From Karalla daura (taxonomy: Eukaryota > Chordata > Actinopteri > Chaetodontiformes > Leiognathidae): a stretch of DNA of 64,000 nucleotides. The first letter of the stretch is position 1. Each line of letters opens with the position of its first letter. Location: assembly GCA_029224185.1 (NCBI GenBank), contig CM055199.1, forward strand, positions 11,334,438 to 11,398,437, written 5' to 3'. Below are positions 24,481 to 36,013 of the stretch, piece after piece. A program made the position numbers and the translations under genes. Below the pieces are notes generated by a model. It ran no database searches. It was given only the letters and a program-made list of their open reading frames with translations, and was not told the origin of the DNA.

Positions 24481-26999
24481 CATAATGTAGTCGATTGTTT
24501 CAAGAAGCGTGTCTTACTCTGTGGCTTCCATGGTATCCAGAGGTGAGCGCAGAAGACGCAGGATCATCAGTGCAAGGGTCGAAGCGAGGGCAACGTGAAG
24601 CTCGCAGCAGCTTCGCTTCAGCCTGTGAGCTCTTGTTTTGACTCGGGTCACATCTTGTGCTCCTCGGATGAACTTCGCGCTGTGCTGAGACTGATATTGG
24701 TATTTCAGGAATGAAAGTAATCAAAGTAAAATGAGGCAAGCTCAACTTCCTGAGGTAGATGGCTCTGGTAATTACCTTCTAAGGAAGTTTTTCCCTCCAG
24801 TTTGTTGCTTTGTTTGACTGTCAGTCAGCGGGATCACGCAGAAAACTTTAATGAAACTTGGTGGGAGGCCGTGCTTCACCCAGACCACACACGCTACACA
24901 TGCCAAACAATATATGCAGCATGCAGCGTATTTAGTTGTTCTGAGCAGCATATGTTGTTAAATAATGCCAGTCCTGCAGAGAGCACTTGTTTTGGAGCAC
25001 TCTGGGACAGTGGTCTCATAGATGTAACACAATAGTCGCTCTGCTTTTCTCTCAAACTAGGGTGTGGCTGTGGAAACGTGAACATGCAACATATTCCCCT
25101 CTCACTCACTTCCATGCTGTACGTAAACTGTCGACTGTAAACACAGATGTTGAGGAAAGATGCTTGAACATAATGTGAACAGCATGATCTGGACTACTGG
25201 CCTTGGCAGAGTTTCCTGCTCTTTCCATAAACTCCTATTTGCAAACCGAGTATTTTTTTCTAAACTTTTATTCCTCTTACACTACGTCATAAATAGTTGA
25301 AGAGTACAGTGCATTTGTGACTGGGTTTTGAAAAGTAAAGTGCACCTGATTTCACATCTGACGTTATTCCACTGAATATTTTACCTGATAAGTGCATTTC
25401 ACCATGTAATCCAATTTCTGTGTAGACTCTCCTTGAAACTTTCTCGGAACCTGTTGCTTTGTGCTTTTCTCCTCTGTGACTGCAGACCTTCAGAGTCCTG
25501 TCTCGTCCTCTGCCTTGTATTTCACAATGTTTTCTTGCCTTTTTGCTTTCACCTCAAAGTTTCTGCACAGAGGAACAAAATTATGTTTCCCTGGTGCAGC
25601 ATCTGAAAAAACGAACAAACAAACAAACAGATGATACAAGAATTCCTTTAAAAGAAATGGAAGTGCTTTAAACCTGAAATGACTTTTAGTGTCATGGTGA
25701 TAATGGCGTGACCGTATATCAATCATCATGTCACCACTTGGCCGGTCCTATGGGGGTGAAGTTAAAAAAATGAGGCAAATCGTTGCAGGCAGTTTTGGAA
25801 AAGGCGGATGCCAAGTTGTAAATCAGAGTGCAAGTAAATAACGGCAGCTTCTTTGTTTCCTTATAAGTGCATCACCTTCAATAAATCTAGTGGAGGGGAA
25901 AAAAAGCAGTTGTATGTGCACCCGGTGCACCTTCGTAAGGCTTTTCATTCTCCCTTTCGTGACGTTAATCAAATATCTTTGGCACACAGACGTGCACTGT
26001 AAGATGCCTCAACATGAATTCCCCTCTTTCATTTTTAATTAATGCTCTGTTTTTTTTCTCCTCAGTTATTTTGCGCGGTTTCCACCCTTGAATTCTGGGT
26101 CACCTGTGCTTTTTGTGTTTGATGTTCAAAGCGGCTACATAAACGCGACAACTAATTTGTGACATGGCTCTGCTGCTTGTGACTGTAACCCTTCAAGTGC
26201 AGGTGGAGAGTTGTTTTTTTTTTTCCTTCTCAACCCAGACTTTGATTTACAATTAACGTCGTGTTTTCTCTTTGTTTGTTTCTTTCCAACCTGACTGTGG
26301 TCCAGGTCTGTTCTGGCAGCTCCATCTCTGCAACCCCCACCTCGTCGCAGCGCGGCAGCCAAGTCGCAGCACATAACAAAGAGTGATGATTACATAGCGA
26401 TCCATAGCTATTACCCAAGAGGTGGAAAACATGAGCCATTCCAAGCAGCTCGCTTCCCCACCGCCGCTGCCGCATTCCCTCGCTGCCTGGGCTGTTCTTC
26501 CCAGAAACACTGACCACTAATGATAGTGGAGCAACACCTGAGCAACCTGAGAATGACAATGTGCATCAGGCACTCATGGGAAGGACACGTCCATGATTCA
26601 GATAAGTAGGTCGGTAGAAACACTTCCCCGAAGTCTGAACCGCGGTTTCCTCCTCGGGCTGTTTGTCACGCAGCATTTCGTCACATAGCCAAAAACAGGA
26701 AGACGTCCATGCACCTGAGAGGGCCTCTCAATATTCCACGGGGCATACCGTAGGCAGATCAATACTCTGTCTCAACAGGGTTCAAATTGATGTGTATGGT
26801 AATACAGTAAATATATCATTTTGCCAAAGTTTATTGACACTCCTGTAAATTTGTGACGGCTGGCACTGTTGTTGTATGATGACTCATGGGCTATTGGTTG
26901 GAGATCACATCGATTAGACGCTGGGTCCAATTAAGCTGATGCCCTACACATAACAAACAGTTTGTAGTGGAGAGAAGCAAATAGTTTTGTTGTTTGGAA
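24481..26999. other. Non-coding unique sequence, no gene seen
   Basis: Contains an (AAAC)n run at about 25612-25629 and a T-run at 26214-26224. The minus frames at 26230-26623 overlap in three registers and look like composition artefacts. A splice-acceptor-like tract ends at 26065 but has no partner donor. Confidence 0.5.
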
Positions 27000-27330
27000 A
27001 CGTCCATGGTTTAGCTGTAAATTATCCTCAATTATTGACAGATTATTCTGCTTGTTTTCTCCCGGCTGATTTCCCTCGAGCTTTGAACAGGCTGCACGGG
27101 AAGAAATAATGCAAAGCAGCCACCGGAGTCACAGTCCAAATGTATTCTGTTTGTCAGCGTGTAATCAAAGGGTGAGCAATACGTGACTGAATGCAAATCC
27201 GGGCTAATTCAACCAAACAATTCAATTTACCATCGGAGTCAGACAGATCAGAATCGTTTTGTGATTCAATAAGTAAAATCAAACGGGAATCATTAAATTA
27301 ACCTGGCATTAGTCAGCCATGGAAGCTCTG
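27000..27330. promoter_or_regulatory. Candidate conserved non-coding segment
   Basis: Contains GTAAATTATCCTCAATTATT, AATAATGCAAAGCAGCC, GACTGAATGCAAATCCGGGC and CAACCAAACAATTCAATTTA, with no simple repeats. The TGCAAA/ATTGCAAA-type and TAATTA-type words support a regulatory guess only. Confidence 0.28.
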
Positions 27331-28842
27331 TCGCACTTCTGTAATTTCCTCTTCGGTCTTTGAGAACTTTTTTGAGTTTTGTTGAGTTGACTTTAGTATT
27401 TTAAATTAAAATTTAGTGGTCAGCACATGAATAATGATTTATCACGAAAAAATATCACCAGAGTTACTGCTTAAAGCCAATTCTGTTTATTCGTTCGTGT
27501 TCTATGAATGTTAAATTGACCCGACCTAATTAAGACTAGACTGGGGTTACGCTGGAAATTCATTTGAATAAATTCATTAATACTAACAATTATTAGTTCC
27601 CAACTCAGTCACTCTCTGCTCGGTTGTTCAAATTGAAAGTACCCAGAGGAGACTTTTTGTAAAAACAAACAGTTATGTTTACACTAATATTTAAACATGC
27701 TGTGTGAGGCTAAACAATCATGTTCACCACTCCGGTTTTTGTCTTCATTTGAATTAGTATCGTTATTAAAATCTTAAGTGAATTCCATGTTTTCTAGCTT
27801 CTTTCCTCAATTTGTTGGCTCGTTGCTGCGTTTCTTGGTACATTGGTGCATTTTAAGTCAGTGGAAGACAAACAAGCTTTCTGTTGTGTGCATTGCACAA
27901 CAAACAGTAGGTATGAGTGAGTCTTCATTTGCAGTCAAGACAAACACTGTTTGGATCCACTCTTAAAAACTGAAGCAATACTACCGGTAAAAATCTCTGT
28001 AGCAACCCATTTAAAATGTGTCAGTCATCATGAATATTTTGCATATTTTTATTTTAGACATACTGTAACGGTTGATCATTTGTGTAGAGATATTCATATA
28101 TTCAGTATCTTTCTCCATCTTTTTTGCACCGTCACATAAACTGCAGATATAAACTCCACACACCACAACATTTTGAAATTGGCACTTTCAGTTTGTCTTG
28201 GTACATAAACTGCATATTATCCCCACAGCATGACCTCATAGGATCAGTGAACACCCATGACAGGATGCTCTGTTGTCTCGAAATTCAATTCTGTGGCCAT
28301 GATGTCAGATGACATGGAGTAAAAGACATCCAAGGGTCTTGGGAGCGGGAAATGGCCCCAACTAGTGAATAATGTCAAGTAAATGAGAAATGGAGAGGGC
28401 TGGCTGTTCTCCAGGAGGAGTCTGCACCCAGTGGAAAATTAGAAGCATCGCAGACTAAATTGCCTCCAGCTGGACGCCCGTGTCAGCGGATGGGACGCAG
28501 AGCACTCCCGCTGTAACAATGATTGACACTCACGAGTACAATTTATGTTTGAAACAGCACTCATTAGGGTTGGTGAGTGGACACCGTGGTACCTGTGCGA
28601 CCTACTGCTGCTCCAAGATCCCTAATGGGTGGTTTGAGTATTTGAGGATCTAATAACATGCACATAATGTATTTACACAGAGATGCTGTGCTCCAGCAGA
28701 CAGGTGCCTCATCTGCAGCACATAGTATAGAAGTGTGTATTCATAGCCTGCTTTCTACATCTGCACTGAGACCTCATATCGCCTTTAACCAGAGACGATT
28801 ACAGATGTCGAGTTTCTCTTAAAAATAAAAAAATAGTCACAT
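27331..28842. other. Non-coding unique sequence, no gene seen
   Basis: AT-rich unique DNA with three adjacent short plus frames (27778-28312, about 62 codons each) that share no features. No repeat family recognised. Confidence 0.5.
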
Positions 28843-28869
28843 CTAACCCTGACCCCTAACCCCAACCCT
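28843..28869. repeat. Short degenerate telomere-like CCCTAA stretch
   Basis: Reads CTAACCCTGACCCCTAACCC, then CAACCCT: about four imperfect CCCTAA-like units. Far too short and degenerate to be a telomere. It lies just before the palindromic minisatellite. Confidence 0.5.
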
Positions 28870-28919
28870 CTATCGATATCCATATTTGTACAGAGATCTT
28901 TAAGTCCTATCAAATGATA

Positions 28920-29475
28920 TTTTTTATCTTGTGCACACAAGATACTAACTTGTCGGAATGAAACAATTATTTCTTTGCTATGTGCTCCAGCACAACACAA
29001 CTGTCCCATACAAGAGCATGTAGCATTTCGAGCATCTGAAGTCAGAGATGCATTCACATTAAAGGTAAATTATCTTGTGCAAACAAGTTCCTACCATATC
29101 ATGTGTTACTGCCTTGTGCATGTAAGATGATATCTAGTGTACAAGATCTTAAGTGCACAAGATAGTAACTTGTGTGAATGAATTATAATCTTGCACAATA
29201 GCATGAGTTATTGTGCAAACAAGCTACTATCTTGAGCAAAAACATTCTGTGTGAACAAGAAATAAACTTGAGTGAACAAAACTATCTTGTTCACATGTTG
29301 TTGTTTGAACAAGATGATATCTTGCATACAAGATCTTGTGCTCATAAGTTGCTGTGCAAACTATAAGTTAATATCTTGCTCGCATAATTTACTATGCAAA
29401 CAGTCACTGTTTTGTGTGAACAAGTTACACACATGATAATACTTTGTGTGAAAAGTTACCATCTTGCGTGCAATA
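28920..29475. repeat. Degenerate palindromic minisatellite array
   Basis: About 550 bp built from variants of a motif of roughly 20 bp, ACAAGTTACTATCTTGTGCA, present in both orientations. Clear units include the 18-bp near-palindrome at 28926-28943 (ATCTTGTG-CA-CACAAGAT), TATCTTGTGCAAACAAGTTC near 29071, GTGCACAAGATAGTAACTTG near 29153, CTATCTTGTTCACATG near 29282 and GTGTGAACAAGTTACAC near 29414. A stretch at about 28955-29065 fits poorly and may be an insertion or a lost unit. No open frame or RNA gene is evident. The family is not identified. Confidence 0.75.
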
Positions 29476-31260
29476 GATAAAAAGTATCACTTGATGGGAC
29501 TGAAGGGGCTCCAGAAATTAGCATTGCCCTTGCAGAAATTCATATTTGCATATCAAGCTTTGCCTACAATATTAATCACTTAATTTGTGTCCTCTCCTCA
29601 CTTCCGCTGGCATTCATTTCGCTACAGCAGGAAGATTCACCCATCGTTTGCTCTGTTTGTAGGAATCGTAATGTTCTCAGGTGATGCACGCTACGAGGAA
29701 TTGAACTGAACTTCCAGACAGGCACTGATTATGCAGGGTTGGATTCTGGTACATGCCTCGGAGCAAGTGTAAACATTGCCATATTGTAGCTCAGTGAGAG
29801 TCTCAGTAGTTGCATTCTATGTTTATCAGCCTCTCTGAGCTGTCACACTTGGCATCTCGGAGGCGCCCGCTGCTGCTGCATGCAGGGATCAGCCGAGCAC
29901 AGATTAATCTCGGAGACATGGTACGCATCTCTTCATGCTCCTTTGCTCTGTCGAAAAGTTGATAAGAAATTCACAATCCCTCCAATCATCATTTGCAACC
30001 ACAGAGGAATTCTACAGTAATGAGTTTCTTCCAAGGCCATTTGATTGCCGTTTTCCAGGTGGAAGATGGATATGGCCAGGATTGGGTCCCTCTAGGCCCC
30101 CAGGCTACAGTCACACTGCAGTCTGATTTAAAAGGAGACTTCTGCAGCCTGGAAAGCAGGCAGAGTGGCTAATGGGAAGCACCCGTAGAGACTTGAGGCT
30201 GAGATAAAGCTAGGAGAGGAGGAGAAAAGCGAACACGGCAAAAAAAAAAAAAAGAGAGGAGGGAAGTGCAAGGAAAGTGCTTCCAGGTCCCTGGTGACGT
30301 GCAGAATGAGCATCGATCAGGAGAAGTGTCTGTTAGTGTCGGCTACTTCTGAGCAGAGAGTGTCACTAGTGAATAGTGTGAACAGCTAGCAGCCAAAATG
30401 CACCATGTGGGACTGCTCTCATAACAGGTGGCAAGGAGTCTGCTCCTGGCTGCCTGGGGATGCCATGGCTCCTGCTGCATTTCACTGTTGTAGAAAATGG
30501 ATCAAATGAAGTAGGCGCTGAACCCAGTGCCCCACTTCAAAGTCAAAATATGGGCCTGGATGATATTAATAAATGATGAGGGGATTTACTAACATCAGGT
30601 TAGTTGAGGTGGTGCTGTCTGGGAAAAGCCATACATCACCGAGGCTTGCTTCAGCTGTCATTAACGGCGGGTTGTGTCTGTTCTTGTAAAGGAGATGCTG
30701 GGAACAGGCCCTCAGAGGCCCGCGAGTAAATCTGTCCATGCTCCTCATTCGCTGGGCCATAAACATTTTGTGATTACAGGGCCTCGGCTTAGAACGATGT
30801 TCAGAGTTTGGTTTGGAGCGCGGGTTCAGAGGTAAGTGCCAGCGCGGCGTGAAAGGATCCTCTCACACAGGACAGGTACGGACGGCAAAGAGCGTGTAGG
30901 GAGAGGCGCTGCATGATAGGACAGGATCTGAGGTTACAAGCCGAGCAGGCAATGACAACTTAACAAGATGGCACATTTGTAATTATCATTCATGACTATC
31001 ATTATCTATTGCATGAGCCGGCGTTTCATCCAAACCATCACGCTGTTGCTCTGTAAGCCAGCAGGTATTTTTATATGGGATGCTTTTATAAAGGGACTAG
31101 AGTCTTCCTCTGGGGCATGGAAGGAAAACTACACTGGAGGTATTCCTGCAAGTGAACTCTCTGACATGTGGTGGCACCCGGAGGAAAGCTGTGAGAAAGA
31201 GGATGTAAAATCGCTCTTAAACATGAGCTGTTAAATTTGGAATTATAAATCTCTGTCTAT
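29476..31260. other. Non-coding unique sequence, no gene seen
   Basis: Holds an A13 run near 30241-30253. The 63-codon frame at 29935-30126 has no detectable domain and no splice context. No repeat family recognised. Confidence 0.5.
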
Positions 31261-31475
31261 TCAACCATTATCTTACCCGCTCTGTATCCAGTGATACTGC
31301 AGGGGCCTGCTAGTACATCCTGGAGAGGTCTTCAATCCATCACACACACACACCATTCACTGTCACGCTCACACCCAGGGCAATTTAGAGTCTCCAGGAG
31401 CCTTTAGTGCATGTTTTTGGACAGTGGGAGGAAACTGGAAAACCCACGCGCATATGGTGAGAACATGAAATAGAA
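31261..31475 (-). mobile_element. V-SINE-like fragment
   Basis: Minus-strand SINE without its tRNA-like head. The start AACCATTATCTTACCCGCTC is at about 31263. GGGGCCTGCTAGTACATCCT is at about 31302. CAGGGCAATTTAGAGTCTCC is at about 31376. GTGCATGTTTTTGGACAGTG is at about 31408, followed by GGAGGAAACTGGAAAACCCA. It includes a short internal CA run (about 31343-31354). Confidence 0.82.
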
Positions 31476-32520
31476 GCAACTATCACAACTTTGATATCTA
31501 AAGAACATTTGGAAACACAAATGCAACACATACTCCCTCATCAAATGTGCATGTGTGAGCAGATGGCTGTCCTGTGTTCTGTATCGTTTAAACTGTATGG
31601 AAACCAAAAACAAAAATCTTTCACAATGCATGCAAATAAATAAGAATAATACCTCCTTTGTTTTTTAAAGGTCATGTTTTCCATCAGTACGTCTATAACA
31701 AGTGAGAGATTATCCTAACCTATGTAAGCAGCTACGCCGGGATGCCTCTGGGGATCTGCTCAAATGTTCATTCACATTTTAACATGCGAGTAAACCTTTC
31801 ATTCTCTCTTCTTTGTCACGATACTGTAACAGTGGCATCGGGGACGAAATATTGTGATAGTAAGGTTACTGTATGTGTGAGCTCTGGCTTGGCACTGTGG
31901 CCTGGTAGACTGAGCACACTGTTGAACAGGAGAGTGAAGAAGCTGCATCAGCCTGTGTGTGAGGTCAGCTCAGGATGACATACACAGTGTGTGGGGGTTG
32001 CCACGTTCTCCCTCTGGTGATGATCACACTCAGTAAACACACTAGAATTTGACTGAGCAGCAGTCACCTCTCTGTGTCTATGTGTCACAGAAAAGTTTAA
32101 CTTCTTAACCTGAATTAATACTGTACTCGGAAGTGCATAAATACTAAATGTGAAAAAAACGTGTATTTCTGTGCATTTTTGATCGGTGCGTCATACTATT
32201 GCTGCAGCAGCTGCAGAGCCAGATCACAGCAGAAACTCCTCTCCCCACCTCGCTCACAGTCACAGCCTCCTCTCTCCAAATGGTCGTTTGTTATCAGTCT
32301 GCTGCGTGCCAGGACACACTGCATCCTCTGGAGTGTCTTCTCCCAGTTCTGGACGTTTGCATCTCTCCATGCCTGGCTTGTTTGTATTGGACACGTGTAG
32401 CAGTGTTTTGCTGGATGGCAGCTGAGGAACCCTGTAATTGTCCCTGACAGAGGGAGAGGGAGAGAGAGCAGCTCGAGATCGGCATTGTGCTGGCCATGTC
32501 AATCAGGTGTCCCACCCCAG
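31476..32520. other. Non-coding unique sequence, no gene seen
   Basis: Overlapping plus frames at 32161-32447 in three registers are typical of stop-poor composition rather than coding. No repeat recognised. Confidence 0.5.
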
Positions 32521-32522
32521 AC

Positions 32523-32572
32523 GGGCCGAGGTAGCTCAGCGGTCAGAATAAAGTGACTGCTCTGTAATAGCC
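32523..32572 (+). mobile_element. Possible tRNA-derived SINE head remnant
   Basis: GAGGTAGCTCAGCGGTCAGA contains TAGCTCAGCGG (32532-32542), an exact fit to the pol III A-box core TRGCNNAGYNGG. No B box follows at tRNA spacing, and no clover-leaf can be drawn. It may be a relic of a tRNA-type SINE or a coincidence. It is not a functional tRNA gene. Confidence 0.25.
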
Positions 32573-33870
32573 TGTCACCATACCATTTTCTATGTGACAG
32601 TACAAATTTCCAAGACAGGCAAAGGCTCAAATGTAGATGTTTGAGGCCATTGTCTGTGCCAGTGTAATAAAAAAAATCGATATTTTTGCTCCGTTTTGTC
32701 CAACAAAAAAAAATCTGTTTGTTTTTTTTTACTACGTGGATTTCAGTGCTCATGAAGATGTGTCTTCTAGTAGTAAAGCATTTATACATTTTAATAGTTA
32801 CAGTGTACTAAGATCAGAATAATTCATCTAATCGAAGAAAACATCTGGAATAACTTGATTTGATAGTGTTCAGTGTTGAGTGACATGACATCTCTTGGCA
32901 GAGTTGGCAGAGAGGATGTTGTGAGGGATGATTGAATCGTAAAAAAAATCATATGGAAGAATTCCAAGCCTCCATTTACTCTGTCCTCTGTTTTACTACC
33001 CTAATCCTACTTTCTCATTTTACCATCTATCACATGCCTGCATAGCGCCTAAATAATGTGTTTTTACAGCACTGTAGATATAGCAGCTCAGGACTTGGCT
33101 GCTTTGGCTTTATCTTCTTTATGCGCCCATTTCTCTCTTTAGGATATCATTACTGGGACGGCGGCGCTGCAGCCATCAGTGTGTGGGTGTGGGTGACCTC
33201 CTCTCTGGCGGGATGTGATTGTTTGTTGACAGGCCGTGTTTGAAGGAGGAGTGAGCAGTGATAAGAGTCAGCGAGAGCAGAGCAGATAGAATGACCTGCC
33301 ACGGAGAAACGCGAGGAGGGCTGAGAAATCGTCCGGCGAGATACACTTCCTTTTTAATAATGTTTGTCGAGGGAGGCAAGGAGATGTTTTCATTCAGCTA
33401 AAAACCACCAACAGACACACTCAACCCTAAAGACTGACGTTCACTCTGCTATTACTGTCTTATCTTGAGCCAGTGAGGATGCGATACAGGGAAATTACAT
33501 AGTGATATGTGTGCCGGGAGAGACAAAGGCGGCCTGTGCAGGCTGGCGCTCCCCTCGCACCGAGGCGAGGATTCGGTTACAGTCACGCTCTTTCTGCCAT
33601 GGCGAAGGAGGACACATGCATCACTCCGTGGCTCCGTCTCCTCTGGCAGCCGGCGGAGTGAGAGATCACAACATAATTTCCAGGCAGGAAGGAACACGCT
33701 GGTGGAACATGCGTGAGGCAGAAGGCCACTGAACAGGCGTGAACATTAACACAAACACTGCCAGTCAAGATGACTGATTACCTGGGAGGGCGTGCTGTGA
33801 AAAGTCAATTCAGCACTCAAACACCCCCCCACCCACCCCCCGAGCCTTCAGACGCCAGCCCGCGAGCCTT
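32573..33870. other. Non-coding unique sequence, no gene seen
   Basis: T- and A-rich runs near 32667-32730. The overlapping frames at 33452-33768 on both strands coincide with a CpG-richer patch (about 33530-33660). No repeat family or gene recognised. Confidence 0.5.
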
Positions 33871-33887
33871 CACACACACACACACAC
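33871..33887. repeat. (CA)n short microsatellite
   Basis: A 17-bp CA tract preceded by a C-rich run (about 33824-33841). Confidence 0.85.
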
Positions 33888-35320
33888 CTCTCCCCGGGGT
33901 GTTCAAAATGTATAATCATTAAAATACTACCAGTGCTTGGCCTTCATTGTAATTTCTAAGTAGTGTGTTTTGAAATTCCTTTTGCCAAAGCTGTTTCCAT
34001 TAGTCTTCCTCGGCCCCGCCCACCAGGTGAGAACATGTTTGTAAATGTCACTGAATCTGCTCTGCCGCACCGTCGCGAGGCCAAATTGATTTTACAGGAA
34101 CCATAATTAAAAAAAAGGAAAAAAAACAAAATTGTGGCCTGCAATCTGATCCTTATTTACAACACAGCGTCGGGGGATATTGAAAATAATATGAGCGGTA
34201 CAAGACATGACATCATTCTCTGTACGGCTCAAAAGCACTTGAATGAATGTAAACCTAATACAGTTAACTAAGAGTAAAGTGATTTCTATCCCCAGTGCTT
34301 GTCCGTATAGTGCAGTGCCTCTGCTTCTGTAAGTGCTCACATTCAAGTTGAGCGTCGGTCCCGGTGGACCTGGTCGGGGCTTCTGTTTGCTCGCTCTCTG
34401 TATTTATAGCCTGTTTTTTTTCTTTTTTTTCCTTTTTTTTCTTGGTGGAGGACTTGCTGTCCTAGAACTGCCCTTCACATCTGCAGAAACACTAGCCTGC
34501 GCCGCGGTGCCACCGCAGAGACAGGCCCTGATACGCCGCGACCTCCCGTGTGAACTCGCTGCCTCCCAGGAACCTCAGCAGGCCCCGGCACAAAACAGGA
34601 GGTGTAGAGCGTTCTGGGTCACTGCCACCTAACTTAATGCAACAAAAGCAAGTTTGTTCCTGTGATCGGTTATCTAAAACGGAGAACGAATATGAGAATA
34701 GAGAATACATTGAGATTACTGTGAATCATGACTGAGATCGTTAACAAGTGAAAGCACCTGTATCTTGTTTACCTTCATCTCTGTATTTGAGGTGCGTGGG
34801 GGAGGGTGAGAGCTGTCATCACATCTTTGTGTTGTTACAGTTAAAATCTATTTTGATAACCAAGCTCTCTCCTGCCTGCTCCCCGCTCACGTTTGAACTA
34901 TTGACACACGTGTCCATGAAGAACTGACAGATAGCCTGGCTTTAAATTTCATTACCATTGTGTCCCTCATTGTCCCGTATTGTTGCTGTGTAAAACAAGT
35001 CTTTAGCTCCATGTCCATATGGCCTCTCCACTCGGTTGTTTGCCTAGAGCTCTTTCTCAGTGACCGTGTCAAACCGCCTTCTGTGGATCACGGGCCTTTG
35101 ACAGCAGAATTGATTGCATGTATTTATATTTCACAGAAAAAAAATCAGCAGTCTATCGCCTCCGGGTTTGGTTGCCTATCAACGTCCTTCACGATTGTTG
35201 GAGAGGGAATACGTCACACTTTCATCTGTCAAAATGGACAAGAAAAATGTTGTTTCAGGTTTCAGATTGCAAGCGTACGGTAAATAAAGTCTGCAGGGTA
35301 GGGATGCTGTTATAGTTAGT
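33888..35320. other. Non-coding unique sequence with T-rich tract
   Basis: A T-rich stretch at about 34412-34441 broken by single C residues. No gene, RNA or repeat family recognised. Confidence 0.5.
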
Positions 35321-35424
35321 CCATCCATCTATCCACTCCCTTCACATTCTGGATATTGGATAAGCACAATAGTGCTATACTACCTTAGATATCTGCCACT
35401 TAAGAGAATTATAGTCTCGACTAC
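35321..35424 (-). mobile_element. Possible V-SINE tail fragment
   Basis: CCATCCATCTATCCACTCCC is followed by CATTCTGGATATTGGATAAG, and later by GAGAATTATAGTCTCGAC, which resembles the GGGCAATTTAGAGTCTCC block. Heavily decayed and less secure than other copies. Confidence 0.35.
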
Positions 35425-35996
35425 AAAAACAAAACTATCCGGGGAGAGAAGAAAGCTGTTTTTATCTCTAAGATGCCCCTCTGCATCTCCTCCCCCATGC
35501 ATCCTCTCTCTGAGAGCCTGACAGGGTAATCATGGACCAGGACAGCGTTTTATGGGGGCTTCTTTAATAACCACCAGTACCGTTTGACCTCTGTGAGTCC
35601 CCCAAAGGCGCCACCTTCTGCAGCCTGCAACCCCCCACCTCCCCACCTCAGCCTCAGGACCTGGCTGAGTGTCCCCTCATGTCACCCCCCCCATCCCCTC
35701 ACCCCCAAACGCACCCAGAGCCTCCATCCTCCTATGCTGACATGCTTAGATGCTCCAGTAATGTCTTGTAGGTCTTAAAGGTCATGCCTGAGCTGTCATG
35801 GTGGATTGGGCCTCAGACAAAACAGTGCTCTTTGGGGACCACAGTGAGGCGTGCCTGTCTCCCTGCCAGTCATTTCTCACTGCTAAAAGATTGAGTAACC
35901 ACGTGTCACATGGAGAGCTGATTCTCGTTGCCATTTGGCACTTGGATGCAATAGTTAACTTTGGGATGTTATCCATCCGGACTAATTAAACTTAAA
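35425..35996. other. Non-coding unique sequence, C-rich patch
   Basis: A pyrimidine/C-rich patch at about 35595-35735 gives the proline/serine-rich frame at 35584-35778. No gene evidence. Confidence 0.5.
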
Positions 35997-36013
35997 AAAT
36001 ATATATATATATA
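35997..36013. repeat. (AT)n microsatellite
   Basis: A 17-bp alternating AT tract following a short A-run. Confidence 0.85.

Noticed and set aside
26041..26070. Splice-acceptor-like TTTTTTTTCTCCTCAG
   Set aside because: No donor or open frame follows. Such tracts are common in 64 kb of vertebrate DNA.
28843..28869. True telomere
   Set aside because: Only four imperfect units inside unique DNA.
29935..30126. 63-codon frame ending in GYSHTAV
   Set aside because: It looked like a possible C-terminal exon, but no acceptor is in phase and no family match comes to mind.
32523..32572. Functional tRNA gene
   Set aside because: An A-box-like core is present, but there is no B box at the right spacing and no clover-leaf.
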